A DNA stretch of 64,000 nucleotides. It comes from Nocardioides panzhihuensis (lineage in GTDB: Bacteria > Actinomycetota > Actinomycetes > Propionibacteriales > Nocardioidaceae). The stretch is from assembly GCF_013408335.1 (NCBI RefSeq), contig NZ_JACBZR010000001.1, forward strand, positions 124,001 through 188,000, written 5' to 3'. Both the position numbers and the translations under genes were made by a program. The notes beneath the pieces were generated by a model. That model did no database searches and was not told the origin of the DNA. It worked only from the letters and a program-made list of their open reading frames with translations. Positions within the stretch are counted from its first letter, which is position 1, and every line of letters starts with the position of its first letter. Below, piece after piece: positions 42,121 through 51,149 of the stretch.

Positions 42121-43109
42121 GCCAGCACTTCCGCGAGCGCAACCAGGTTCAGGTCGGCCTGGTCGGCGCTGTCGCCGTCATCCTGCTCACCACCTTCGCG
42201 CTCAACATCGGCACCCTGCGCTCGGCGCTGCTGGGAGCCGACCACACCGCCCAGTTCGCCGAGTCCGGAGGGCTGCGGCCCGGTGATGACGTACGCGTGT
42301 CCGGACTGACGGTCGGCAGCGTCGACAAGGTCGAGATCGTGGCCGAGCACGTGGAGATCGCCTTCACGCTGGACGAGGTCGAGGTCGGCTCCCGGTCGAA
42401 GGCGGCGATCAAGAGCGACAACGCACTGGGCCGTAGGTACCTGGCGGTGACACCTGCCGGGGCGGGCAACGCCGACGTGATCCCGCTGGCCCGCACGACC
42501 TCGCCGTACGGCGTCACCGACGCCCTCTCCGACCTGACCGAGACCACGGGCGAGATCGACGTCGACCAGCTCGCCGCCTCCCTCGACTCGGTCTCGTCCG
42601 TGCTCGAGGCGACACCTCGGAGCCTGCGCTCCACCGTCAACGGGGTCGGACGCCTCTCGGCCTCCATCGCCGAACGCGACCAGCAGCTCCAAGAGCTCTT
42701 CGCCCGCGCGGCGAACGTCTCCGACGTGCTGGCCGAGCGCAACGCCGAGATCACGGCGCTGATGTCTGACAGCGCGGCCTTCTTCGCCGAGCTGCAGGCG
42801 CGCCGCCACCAGGTGCACCAGCTGCTGGTCAACACCACTGCGGCAGCCACGCAGATCCGGGGCCTGATCAAGGACAACGAGGACACCCTCGGGTCCACGC
42901 TGCGCGAGCTGGACGGAGTGATCAAGCTGCTGGAGCGCAACAAGGCGAGCCTCGAGTACGGCCTGAAGCATCTGGGCGGCTTCATCCGTTCCCTGGGCGA
43001 GGCGGTGGGCGGCGGACCGTTCTTCTACGCCTATCTGCAGAACCTGGTCCCCGCCGACCTGGCACCTGTCATCCCCGAGCTGGTCTCGGCGAAGGGGGAG
43101 AAGCCATGA
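42108..43109 (+). CDS. mceC: Mce family protein, position C
   Basis: This 333-residue Mce protein has the membrane helix VGLVGAVAVILLTTFALNIG, an MlaD domain (ESGGLRPGDDVRVSGLTVGS) and extended coiled-coil heptads (NAEITALMSDSAAFFAELQA). It overlaps both neighbours (13 and 4 bases). It is part of the envelope lipid shuttle described for the other Mce proteins here. There is no sign of truncation. Confidence 0.9.
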   Translation: MRFLSQHFRERNQVQVGLVGAVAVILLTTFALNIGTLRSALLGADHTAQFAESGGLRPGDDVRVSGLTVGSVDKVEIVAEHVEIAFTLDEVEVGSRSKAAIKSDNALGRRYLAVTPAGAGNADVIPLARTTSPYGVTDALSDLTETTGEIDVDQLAASLDSVSSVLEATPRSLRSTVNGVGRLSASIAERDQQLQELFARAANVSDVLAERNAEITALMSDSAAFFAELQARRHQVHQLLVNTTAAATQIRGLIKDNEDTLGSTLRELDGVIKLLERNKASLEYGLKHLGGFIRSLGEAVGGGPFFYAYLQNLVPADLAPVIPELVSAKGEKP

Positions 43110-44260
43110 CCCGCCTGTCGCGAAACGCGGTCTACGTGGTCCTGGCAGCACTGGCATTGGGTGCTGCCGTCTTCGCCGGGATCAGCGTCGCCTCGCCAGA
43201 CACCCAGCGCTTCACCCTCCACTTCGCCGAGGTCAAAGGCCTCTACGTCGGCGACAGCGTCGACGTGCTCGGGGTGAGCGTCGGCCGGGTGACCGAGATC
43301 GACGCCGGCCCCGAGCGCGTACGCGTGGAGGTGGAGGTCTCCGGCGACCGGCCGATTCCGGCCGACGCGAAGGCGGTCCTGGTCGCACCGTCACTGGTCT
43401 CGGTGCGGCACGTTGCGCTCGCTCCGGTCTACGGCGGCGGGCCGAAGCTGGCGGACGGCGCGACGATCCCGCTCTCGCGTACCGCCGTTCCGGTGGAGTG
43501 GGACGAGATCAAGGAGCAGCTGGTCCGGCTCAGCGACGCGCTGGGGCCTGAGGGCGCCAACAAGGACGGCTCGCTCTCGCGGTTCCTGGACTCTTCGGCA
43601 GGCAGCCTGAAGGGTCAGGGCGCTGAGATCGGGCAGACCTTGGAGCAGCTCTCCGAGGCACTGAGCACCCTGGCCGACTCCAAGGGCGACATCTTCGCGA
43701 CGGTTCGCAACCTGAACACCTTCGTCGCGGCCCTCGAATCCAGCGACGACCAGGTGCGCGCCTTCAACGACCAGCTCGCCGGTGCTGCCGACCTGCTCGC
43801 CGACAACCGCAGCGAGCTCGCCACCGCGCTGGCCTCGATCGAGGCGGTCTTCAAGGACCTCACCCGCTTCGTCGAGGCCCATCGCACCGACCTGACCTCG
43901 ACGGTCACCGGGCTACGCAAGACCACCAAGCTGCTGGCCGACAACCGGCAGAACCTGGCCGACATCCTCCAGGTCGCGCCGACCACCGTGTCGAACTTCT
44001 ACAACATCTACGACCCCGTCGTGCCTGCGGTGACCGGGTCACTGGTCGCCCAGAACATGGACTCGCCGGCGATGTTCCTGTGCTCGGCGGTCTACTCGCT
44101 GGGGCATTCGCCGGAGACGTGCGCGAACCTGCTGGCGCCGGTCGCGAAGTATCTCCGCGTCGAGCAGCCGCCGGTCGGGCTCAGCGTCCTGGAGAACAAC
44201 CGACCTGGCGGCCAGGTCCCCGGACCGCAGGCTCCTGGGAAGCAGGGGGATACGCCATGA
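43106..44260 (+). CDS. mceD: Mce family protein, position D
   Basis: This 384-residue Mce protein has an N-terminal helix (VYVVLAALALGAAVFAGISV), the MlaD domain (VKGLYVGDSVDVLGVSVGRV), a helical tube segment and a Pro/Gly-rich C-terminus (NRPGGQVPGPQAPGKQGDTP). The ATGA overlap with mceC and mceE shows coupled translation. The Cys in MFLCSAVYSLGHSPETC is at the place of conserved cysteines of MceD proteins. Confidence 0.9.
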   Translation: MTRLSRNAVYVVLAALALGAAVFAGISVASPDTQRFTLHFAEVKGLYVGDSVDVLGVSVGRVTEIDAGPERVRVEVEVSGDRPIPADAKAVLVAPSLVSVRHVALAPVYGGGPKLADGATIPLSRTAVPVEWDEIKEQLVRLSDALGPEGANKDGSLSRFLDSSAGSLKGQGAEIGQTLEQLSEALSTLADSKGDIFATVRNLNTFVAALESSDDQVRAFNDQLAGAADLLADNRSELATALASIEAVFKDLTRFVEAHRTDLTSTVTGLRKTTKLLADNRQNLADILQVAPTTVSNFYNIYDPVVPAVTGSLVAQNMDSPAMFLCSAVYSLGHSPETCANLLAPVAKYLRVEQPPVGLSVLENNRPGGQVPGPQAPGKQGDTP

Positions 44261-45537
44261 GGACCAGACTGCCGGTGATGCTGACGGTGGTGCTGCTGAC
44301 CGCCGGGTGCGGGTTCACCGGCATCAACGACCTGCCGCTGCCGCTCACCAAGGGGTCGGGGGACGGCTCGTACGAGATCAGCGTCCACCTGGCCAACGCG
44401 ACCAACCTGGTGCCCAACTCCGAGGTCAAGGTCGACGACGTCACCGTCGGCTCGGTGCGGCGCATCGAGCTCGACCATTGGCACGCCAAGCTGACCCTCG
44501 GGCTGGAGAAGGACGTACGGCTCCCGGCCGCCACCACCGCACGGATCGGCCAGAAGAGCCTGCTCGGAGCCGAGTATCTCCAGCTCGACACGGCCGGCCT
44601 TCCCAAGAGCCGGCTGCTCGCCGACGGTGACGTGATCCCGCTCGGGCGGACCGGCCGCTATCCGGAGACCGAGGAAGTGCTCTCAGCGCTCGGTGCGGTG
44701 CTCACCGGCGGTGGCCTGGAGCAGATCCACACGATCACCCGCGAGCTGAACGCAGCGCTGGGCGGCCGGGAGGGCGACGTACGCTCGCTCGTCGAACGGC
44801 TCGACACCTTCGTCGGGACCCTGGAGGACCAGAAGCAGGACATCGTGGCGGCCGTGGCGGCTCTCGACAGGCTTGCCGCGACCTTCAACGACCAGACCGC
44901 GAAGGTCGACCAGGCGCTGACGACGCTCCCGAAGGGGGTCGAGGTGCTCCGCCGCGAGCGCGACGACCTGACCCGGGCGCTGGAAGCGGTCGCCTCCTTC
45001 AGCGCCACGGCGACCGAGGTGATCGACCGCACCCACAGCGACCTGGAGGCCAACCTCGCCGACCTGCGCCCGACCCTGGGTCGGCTGGCCGACTCGGGCA
45101 AGAACCTCACCCAGGCGCTGGGCGATATCAGCTTTCCGTTCCCGATCGACGCCTCGCAGATCGTCTTCCGTGGCGACTACATCAACTTCTTCGCCACCGT
45201 CGACCTCACCTTGGACACCATCGAGCGCGACTGGCTCGGTGGTACGCCGCTGGACGGCCTCTACTCCGCCGTCCTCGGCTCGCTCCCGGCGGGCACATCC
45301 GCGCAGGCAGAGGACCCGCTCACCGGCCCGGTCGATCCGAATCCGCCGCCCGCACTCGACCCGGCGGTGGAGGACCTCCAGGACCTGCTCGAGAAGCTGG
45401 GATCCGGCTCGGGCGTCGACCTCGGGTCCGGAACGAAGCCTCCCAAGAAGTCTGGCAGCGGCTCGTCGCCGTCTCCTTCACCGAAGACCGGTGGGGGCGG
45501 GCTGCTGGACGGGTTGCTGGGAGGGGGCACCTCATGA
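44257..45537 (+). CDS. mceE: Mce family lipoprotein, position E (LprK-like)
   Basis: This 426-residue Mce protein is a lipoprotein: MRTRLPVMLTVVLLTAGCGF has a lipobox with the modified Cys at residue 18. The MlaD domain follows (NATNLVPNSEVKVDDVTVGS), then the helical region and a Gly/Ser/Pro-rich tail. A much longer frame opens at 44080 inside mceD, but ATG 44257 overlaps the mceD stop (ATGA) and gives the correct lipoprotein. The E position of mce operons is always the lipoprotein. Confidence 0.9.
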   Translation: MRTRLPVMLTVVLLTAGCGFTGINDLPLPLTKGSGDGSYEISVHLANATNLVPNSEVKVDDVTVGSVRRIELDHWHAKLTLGLEKDVRLPAATTARIGQKSLLGAEYLQLDTAGLPKSRLLADGDVIPLGRTGRYPETEEVLSALGAVLTGGGLEQIHTITRELNAALGGREGDVRSLVERLDTFVGTLEDQKQDIVAAVAALDRLAATFNDQTAKVDQALTTLPKGVEVLRRERDDLTRALEAVASFSATATEVIDRTHSDLEANLADLRPTLGRLADSGKNLTQALGDISFPFPIDASQIVFRGDYINFFATVDLTLDTIERDWLGGTPLDGLYSAVLGSLPAGTSAQAEDPLTGPVDPNPPPALDPAVEDLQDLLEKLGSGSGVDLGSGTKPPKKSGSGSSPSPSPKTGGGGLLDGLLGGGTS

Positions 45538-46877
45538 TCTCGCGGTTCACCCGGCGACAGATAGTCGCCTTCCTCATCGTCTCCATCCTGGGCGTCGGGG
45601 TGATGGCCGGGCAGTACATCCGGCTTCCACAACAGCTCGGCTGGGGACGCTACGAGCTCGGGGTCGAGCTGCCCGGCAGCGGCGGTCTCTACCCGAAGGC
45701 CGCGGTCACCTACCGCGGCCAGGAGGTCGGCACCGTCAGGTCGCTCTCGCTGCGTGACGGAGGGGTGGTCGCGTACCTCTCGATCGACGACGACGTCACC
45801 ATCCCGCGCAAGGTCTCGGTCGAGGTGCGGAGCGCGTCCGCGATCGGGGAGCAGTATGTGGACTTCGTCCCGAGTCGCGGTGCCGACGCGACAGCCGCGT
45901 GGGGCGAGGGGGACATCGTGCCCGCCGAGCGGGCAACGGTGCCGGTGACGACCGCCAACCTGCTGGAGAGCGTGAACGCCACGCTGCAGTCGGTGCCACA
46001 GGACTCGCTGCGCACGACCGTGGACGAGGCCGGGACGGCCTTCTCCGGCAGGGGAGACGATCTCGGCCGGCTGCTGGACTCGGGGATGGAGTTGCAGGCC
46101 GCGGCCGGTGACGATCTCGCGGCCACGACCGGCCTGCTGGAGTCCCTGCAGCAGGTACTCGGCACCCAGAAGCAGGTCGAGGGTCAGATCCGGTCGTACG
46201 CCGGTGACCTCGACAAGGTCAGCGGGACCCTGGCCGAGCACGACAAGGAGCTCTCCGGCGTGATCACGCACGGCGCTCCGGCGGCTCAGCAGGTCGACGC
46301 GCTGGCCAGAGACCTGAGGCTGCCGCTGCCCCAGCTGCTCACCGACCTGAGCCTGACCGCGCCGGTGCTGAAGACGTACCTGCCCGGCATCCGACACCTG
46401 CTTATCGTGCTGCCGGGCGCCATCGAGGCGCACTACTCCAACGGCCCGGCCGACAGACTCGACGACGAGCTTCCCGAGGCCAACCTGAGCTTCAAGACCG
46501 GGGTGAACAGCCCTCCGGTCTGTACGACCGGGTTTGCCGACGCGGGGAAGCACCGCTCCCCCAAGGACACCTCGCCCGCACCGCTGAGAGACGGCTACTG
46601 CAAGGTGCCGCACGATGACCAACGGGTAGTCAGGGGCGCCCGGAACAACCCGTGCCCGAACGATCCGAACCGCTACTCCGCGACCGCCGCCGGCTGCGGC
46701 CTGGTCTTCCAGCGGAGGGCCGAACCGGTCGCGGGGGAGGGCGCCGCCTCCTACGACCCCGAGAGCGGGCAGCTGCTCGCGCCCAGCGGCGACTTCTTCC
46801 TCGTCGACGACCTGGCCGCCGGGCTGGTCCCGGCGAGCTGGCAGGAACTGCTCACCCAACTGGCAGGAGCGCCATGA
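45534..46877 (+). CDS. mceF: Mce family protein, position F
   Basis: This 447-residue Mce protein is the last of the six, with the helix RRQIVAFLIVSILGVGVMAG, an MlaD domain (GSGGLYPKAAVTYRGQEVGT), a helical part and a C-terminal extension holding cysteines (NSPPVCTTGF, NNPCPNDP, AAGCGLVF). The C-terminal end of MceF is known to extend away from the tube. It overlaps both neighbours by 4 bases. Confidence 0.9.
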   Translation: MISRFTRRQIVAFLIVSILGVGVMAGQYIRLPQQLGWGRYELGVELPGSGGLYPKAAVTYRGQEVGTVRSLSLRDGGVVAYLSIDDDVTIPRKVSVEVRSASAIGEQYVDFVPSRGADATAAWGEGDIVPAERATVPVTTANLLESVNATLQSVPQDSLRTTVDEAGTAFSGRGDDLGRLLDSGMELQAAAGDDLAATTGLLESLQQVLGTQKQVEGQIRSYAGDLDKVSGTLAEHDKELSGVITHGAPAAQQVDALARDLRLPLPQLLTDLSLTAPVLKTYLPGIRHLLIVLPGAIEAHYSNGPADRLDDELPEANLSFKTGVNSPPVCTTGFADAGKHRSPKDTSPAPLRDGYCKVPHDDQRVVRGARNNPCPNDPNRYSATAAGCGLVFQRRAEPVAGEGAASYDPESGQLLAPSGDFFLVDDLAAGLVPASWQELLTQLAGAP

Positions 46878-47497
46878 CCACCAAGATCACCACCGACCAG
46901 GATGAGAACGAGACGCACGAGGAAACCAACCCCGCCCCGTCCGACGACGGCTCGAACGACCGGTTCGAGGAGCCGGTTGAGGAGACAGCCGAGGATGCCA
47001 CCGATGAACCTCGTGGCTGGCGCCGACGGCTGCTCGACATCGGGCTGGTGGCGCTGGTCCTCGCCCTGGCGATGGCGGCGGCGCTGACCTGGCGTACGAC
47101 CGAACAGCGCGAGGACGAGGCCGCTGCGGGTCGCGCCGCGGTGACGGCGGCCGAGGCCCAGGTGCTCGAGCTGACCACGCTGGACCAGCGCCGGATCGAC
47201 GACCAGCTGGCGACGCTGCGCTCGCACACCACAGGCGAGTTCCGGCGGCAGTTCGAGGGAATCCTGAACACCTTCGCCACCGTGGTGAAGGAGCAGAAGA
47301 TCCAGGCCACCGGCTCGATCGGCGGCTCGGGTCTGGAGCGGCTCGACGGCCGCCGGGCGACCGTCCTGGTCGCGTCGGTGGCGGAAGTCACCAACGCCGA
47401 CTCGAAGAAGCCAGTGCCCAGGACCTACCGGATCCGGGTCAACCTGAGCCTGGTCGACGGGGACTGGCTCACCTCGGGGATGGAGTTCGTCGCATGA
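46874..47497 (+). CDS. Mce-associated membrane protein 1
   Basis: This 207-residue protein starts with an acidic cytoplasmic part (TTDQDENETHEETNPAPSDD), then one membrane helix (IGLVALVLALAMAAALTW) and an outer domain that resembles Mas proteins (RTYRIRVNLSLVDGDWLTSG). Such proteins stabilise or assist Mce complexes. It overlaps mceF by 4 bases and the next gene by 4 bases. The ATG at 46874 is preferred to an earlier open frame. Confidence 0.84.
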   Translation: MTTKITTDQDENETHEETNPAPSDDGSNDRFEEPVEETAEDATDEPRGWRRRLLDIGLVALVLALAMAAALTWRTTEQREDEAAAGRAAVTAAEAQVLELTTLDQRRIDDQLATLRSHTTGEFRRQFEGILNTFATVVKEQKIQATGSIGGSGLERLDGRRATVLVASVAEVTNADSKKPVPRTYRIRVNLSLVDGDWLTSGMEFVA

Positions 47498-48012
47498 GCA
47501 CCCCGGAGGCACTCACCCTGCCCAGGTTCCGCATCTCCGCTCGGCTGGTCCGTGGCGTACTCCTCCTTCTCGCCTTGGTCCTCGCCGTCGGGCTCGCGGT
47601 GCTGCTCGTGCGCGACCATCGAGCCGCGAACCGCACCGAGTCCACCGAGGCCGCGACGACGGCGGCTCGCAAGACTGTGCCCGCCCTGCTGTCGTACAAG
47701 CCCGACACCGTCGTCTCCGACCTGGAGACCGAGAAGAACCTGGTCACCGGCACGTTCGCGTATGACTACCGGCGGCTGGTCAACGACGTGGTCGGTCCGG
47801 CCGCGACCAAGGGCAAGGTGACCACGAAGGCCGATGTGACCGGGATCGGCGTCGACCGACTGCGCGACGACTCGGTCACGCTGCTGGTCTTCGTCAACCT
47901 CACCACCACCAGCACCGAGGCCACCGACCCACGCCTGTCAGGCAGCCGCCTGAAGGTCACAATGAAGCAGGTCGGGGACGACTGGAAGATCTCCGGGTTG
48001 GACGCGGTATGA
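47494..48012 (+). CDS. Mce-associated membrane protein 2
   Basis: This 172-residue protein has one membrane helix (GVLLLLALVLAVGLAVLLVR) and an outer domain (TGTFAYDYRRLVNDVVGPAA, KVTMKQVGDDWKISGLDAV). It is the second Mas-type protein of the operon and likely works with the first. The start overlaps the stop of the preceding gene. A possible small gene begins in its last codons. Confidence 0.84.
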   Translation: MSTPEALTLPRFRISARLVRGVLLLLALVLAVGLAVLLVRDHRAANRTESTEAATTAARKTVPALLSYKPDTVVSDLETEKNLVTGTFAYDYRRLVNDVVGPAATKGKVTTKADVTGIGVDRLRDDSVTLLVFVNLTTTSTEATDPRLSGSRLKVTMKQVGDDWKISGLDAV

Positions 48013-48242
48013 GCCTGCTCCATTGCGAGCCGCCAGTCACGCCCGCGCTCCAGGACCGCCCTCCTTCTCGTCGTGCCGCTGCTCGCGATGCGAATGCTCA
48101 CCGGCTCCGAGAGCGTGTTCGTCCCGTGAGCGCGCTGCCTCCGGAGGACCGCGAGGGACTGGTCCGTGAGTCGGTGTGGCTGCTGGCGCTGCGCGTCGCC
48201 TTCATCGTGGGCCGCGGCACCGTTGTCTATCTGTTCAGGTAG
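48009..48242 (+). CDS. Small uncertain protein at the end of the mce operon
   Basis: This 77-residue frame overlaps the previous stop (ATGA). Its first half is Arg/Pro-rich and not protein-like, but its second half (LPPEDREGLVRESVWLLALR and VAFIVGRGTVVYLFR) looks real. In another frame, bases about 48022-48128 encode a hydrophobic run (ALLLVVPLLAMRMLTGSESV) that stops with GTGA at the GTG of the second half. A frameshift or two tiny overlapping genes would explain this. It may be a decayed membrane protein gene. Confidence 0.35.
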   Translation: MSLLHCEPPVTPALQDRPPSRRAAARDANAHRLRERVRPVSALPPEDREGLVRESVWLLALRVAFIVGRGTVVYLFR

Positions 48243-48280
48243 TCGCGCAGTCCCTGCAGCACCTCGTCGAGCAGATCGGG

Positions 48281-49093
48281 TCAGCCGAAGAGGTCGACGA
48301 TGGGGGTGTTCTTCTTGTCGTGGAGGAAGAGATACCCTGCGGCGACCTCCATGTGCTTGCGCCAGTGCTTCTCGGCGCCGTCGCTGTCCCGGGCATCGAC
48401 AAGGTCGATCAGCCTGGCGTAGGAGCGCAGCGTCTTCTGGTAGCGCTCCGGCACGTTGTCGCGCTCGCCGAGGCCCTTGGCGAGCGCCTGCTGCAGATGC
48501 GCGTCGACGATGTCGGCCAGGACCGAGCCTTGGACGGCGAGGGTCTTGTTGCCGCAGCGCTGCAGGATCGCCTCGTGGAAACGGTAGGTCGTGCGCGACC
48601 ACTCGGCGATGTCCGGAACCTTCTCGAATCCCGCGGCGACAAGGTTGCGGAGCGCATCGACCACTGCCCGGAGGGCGTCGAGGTCATCGTCGGTCCGCAC
48701 CCGGGCGAGCATCGCGGCGCACAGCGGCTCGGTCAGAGTCCTGGCCTCGTACACGTCCTGGACGGTGGTGCCCTGGATCTGCAGCAGAAACCCCACGTGC
48801 CGAGCCGCCACCATCGGGTCCGGCTCGAGCACCTGGGCTCCTCCGCGCGACCCCCGTCGGACCCCGATGAGCGACTCCACCTCAAGGATGCGGAACGCCT
48901 CACGCAGCGTCGGCCGAGAGACGCCGAACTGCTCCATCAGGTTGACCTCGGACGGGAGCGTCTCGCCAGGCTTCAAGTCACCCTTGACGATCTGACGGCG
49001 CAGATGGGTCGCGATCAGCTCGGCCGTCTTCGGAGCCCGGAGCACGGTGCCGACCTGAGCCACGCCACGAACCAGTTCGCTCATGTCACCCAT
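48281..49093 (-). CDS. GntR (FadR-type) regulator, candidate controller of the cluster
   Basis: This 270-residue regulator has a GntR winged helix (IATHLRRQIVKGDLKPGETL, then EQFGVSRPTLREAFRILEVE) and a C-terminal helical FCD ligand domain (about residues 115-250). Many mce operons are controlled by such a protein (Mce1R in mycobacteria). It is the last gene of the minus-strand operon starting at 52292, convergent with the mce operon. Four palindromes resembling AATCAGNTAACTGATT near the cluster promoters are the candidate sites, and one lies at the head of its own operon, so it may regulate itself. The ligand is probably an acyl-CoA. Confidence 0.86.
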   Translation of the reverse strand: MGDMSELVRGVAQVGTVLRAPKTAELIATHLRRQIVKGDLKPGETLPSEVNLMEQFGVSRPTLREAFRILEVESLIGVRRGSRGGAQVLEPDPMVAARHVGFLLQIQGTTVQDVYEARTLTEPLCAAMLARVRTDDDLDALRAVVDALRNLVAAGFEKVPDIAEWSRTTYRFHEAILQRCGNKTLAVQGSVLADIVDAHLQQALAKGLGERDNVPERYQKTLRSYARLIDLVDARDSDGAEKHWRKHMEVAAGYLFLHDKKNTPIVDLFG

Positions 49094-49153
49094 CCTATTC
49101 CTCTGGCCTGCTGCCGGCGCGGCCGCCGGCCGCGCAAGGGCCTCCTCCGAGGG

Positions 49154-50308
49154 TCACCGCATCCCGGTGAGCGCGCGGCCGATGATCTGGCGCTGGATCT
49201 CGTTGGTGCCCCCGTAGATCCGCTGGACGCGCGCGTCGAGGTAGGCCTTGGCGATCGGGTACTCGATCATGTAGCCGTATCCGCCGTGGAGCTGGACACA
49301 CTTGTCGACCACCCGCGCCTGCACCTCGGTCGTGAACAGCTTGACCTTGGCGGCGTCGACGGCGGTGAAGCTGCCGCTGTTGTAGGCCAGGATGCAGCGG
49401 TCGAGCAGCGACTCGGCGGCCTCGAGCTCGGTGGCCATGTCGGCCAGCACGAACTGGGTGTTCTGGAAGCCCGCGAGTGGCTGGCCGAACGCGTGCCGCT
49501 CCTTGACATAGGTGATCGTCCAGTCGAGCGCGGCGGTGGTCGAGGCGACGGCGCCGGCGGCGATCGAGAGCCGCTCGAGGGGGAGGTGCCCCATCAGGTG
49601 GCGAAACCCGCCGCCTTCGGTGCCGAGCAGGTTCTCGTCGGGGACGAACACGTCGGTGAACGAGAGCTCGGAGGTGTCCTGTGCCCACAGCCCGACTTTC
49701 TTCAGATTGCGGCCGCGCTCGAACCCGCTCATGCCCGCCTCTACCACCAGGAGCGAGAAGGCGTCGGTGCCGCCAGCCGCGTCCGTTCTGGTCACCACGC
49801 ACACCAGATCGGCCTGCTGTCCGCTGGAGATGAACGTCTTGGCGCCGTTGAGCCGCCAGCCACCCGGCACCTTCTGGGCGTGGGTGCGTACGCCCTTGAG
49901 GTCGCTCCCGGTGCCCGGCTCGGTCATCGCGACGGCCATGATGGTCTCGCCGGACGCCATGCCCGGCAGCCAGCGTTGCTTCTGTTCGTCGTCGCCCATC
50001 GCGGTGACGTACGGGATGAGGATGTCGTCCTGCAGGCTGAAGCTGGAGGCCAGGGATGCGGCTCCGGCACGGAAGAGCTCCTCGTAGACGACGTTGCGAT
50101 AGCGCCAGTCGTCGAGCCCTGGGCCGCCGTACTGCTCGGGGGTCGTGAGGCCGATGACTCCCTGCTTGCCCGCTGCGAGCCAGACCTCGCGGCCCGTCGA
50201 CTGCTGCTCGTCCCACTCATCGAGGTGCGGGGTGACCTCCCGGGCGACGAACTCGCGCACCATCGCGCGGTACTGCTCGTGGTCCTCGGTGTACAGGCCG
50301 CGCTCCAT
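49154..50308 (-). CDS. Acyl-CoA dehydrogenase
   Basis: This 384-residue flavoenzyme has EPGTGSDLKGVRT, a FAD-site loop near GERHAFGQPL-type sequence and GGYGYMIEYPIAKAYLDARV. The C-terminal motif reads IYGGTNEIQRQIIGR, with Gly where medium-chain enzymes have the catalytic Glu. The base is probably the Glu in HLPLERLSIAAG, as in isovaleryl-CoA and long-chain dehydrogenases. It lies between the GntR and SDR genes in one operon and introduces a 2,3 double bond into an acyl-CoA. Confidence 0.88.
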   Translation of the reverse strand: MERGLYTEDHEQYRAMVREFVAREVTPHLDEWDEQQSTGREVWLAAGKQGVIGLTTPEQYGGPGLDDWRYRNVVYEELFRAGAASLASSFSLQDDILIPYVTAMGDDEQKQRWLPGMASGETIMAVAMTEPGTGSDLKGVRTHAQKVPGGWRLNGAKTFISSGQQADLVCVVTRTDAAGGTDAFSLLVVEAGMSGFERGRNLKKVGLWAQDTSELSFTDVFVPDENLLGTEGGGFRHLMGHLPLERLSIAAGAVASTTAALDWTITYVKERHAFGQPLAGFQNTQFVLADMATELEAAESLLDRCILAYNSGSFTAVDAAKVKLFTTEVQARVVDKCVQLHGGYGYMIEYPIAKAYLDARVQRIYGGTNEIQRQIIGRALTGMR

Positions 50309-50348
50309 GATCGCTCCTTGTGCTCGTGACTGATGGGGAGGGTGAGGC

Positions 50349-51110
50349 TCAGCGAGGGGCGAAGCGCATGCCGGCGTCCAGACGCAGGCACTGGCCGTTG
50401 AGCATGCCGTTCTCGACGATCGAGCACGCGAGCTTGGCGTACTCCTCGGGCCTCCCCATTCGCTTGGGGAAGGCGTTGCCCTCCACCAGCGGCGGGATCA
50501 TGTCCGCAGGGAGCCCCTTGACCGCACCGGTCTCGAAGAGCGAGGGTGCGATCGCCAGTACGCGCACGCCGACCGAGCCCAGGTCGCGGGCCATGGTCAG
50601 CGCCATTCCGGCGATGCCGGCCTTCGCGGCAGAGTACGCCACCTGCCCGATCTGGCCTTCGAAGGCGGCGATCGAGGCGGTGTTGACGAGCACGCCGCGC
50701 TCGCCGTCCTCGTCGGCTTCTCCCTGGCTCATGTGCCAGGCCTGCAGCCGGTTGAGGTTGAAGGTGGAGATCAGGTTGAGGTTGACCACGTCAGTGAAGG
50801 CGGCCAGGTCGTGCGGGCCGCTCTTGGACAGGGTGCGCTTGGCGATACCGCCACCGGCGGTGTTGACCGCGATGTGCAGCCCGCCCAGTTCGGACACCGC
50901 CGCGGCGAGGGTCTCCTCGATGCCGGTGTGGTCGGTGATGTCGCCCTCGAAGAACGACCCGCCGATCTCTGCTGCGACCTTCTCGCCCTCACCGCCGGGA
51001 CGGTCGAGGATCGCGACCTTCGCGCCATGCGCGGCGAGCATCTCGGCGCTGGCGCGCCCCATGCCGGAGGCGCCACCGACCACGACGGCGTACTTGCCCT
51101 GGATCTCCAT
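50349..51110 (-). CDS. SDR, 3-hydroxyacyl-CoA dehydrogenase type II-like
   Basis: This 253-residue SDR has the NAD motif GGASGMGRASAEML, NTAGGG, the catalytic Ser and the YSAAK Tyr/Lys pair in QVAYSAAKAG. The pattern SIAAFEGQIGQVAYSA is typical of HSD17B10-type 3-hydroxyacyl-CoA dehydrogenases. It probably does the second oxidation of beta-oxidation for the same substrate as the flanking acyl-CoA dehydrogenases. A close relative lies at 62911-63678. Confidence 0.88.
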   Translation of the reverse strand: MEIQGKYAVVVGGASGMGRASAEMLAAHGAKVAILDRPGGEGEKVAAEIGGSFFEGDITDHTGIEETLAAAVSELGGLHIAVNTAGGGIAKRTLSKSGPHDLAAFTDVVNLNLISTFNLNRLQAWHMSQGEADEDGERGVLVNTASIAAFEGQIGQVAYSAAKAGIAGMALTMARDLGSVGVRVLAIAPSLFETGAVKGLPADMIPPLVEGNAFPKRMGRPEEYAKLACSIVENGMLNGQCLRLDAGMRFAPR

Positions 51111-51149
51111 ATGTCTGTCTCGTCTCTGTCTATCGGGGGTGGGGAAAGG

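Noticed and set aside
48176..50329. A 717-codon plus-strand frame over gntR and an acyl-CoA dehydrogenase gene
   Set aside because: It is antisense to two complete genes with catalytic or DNA-binding motifs and has the composition of a GC-rich shadow frame.
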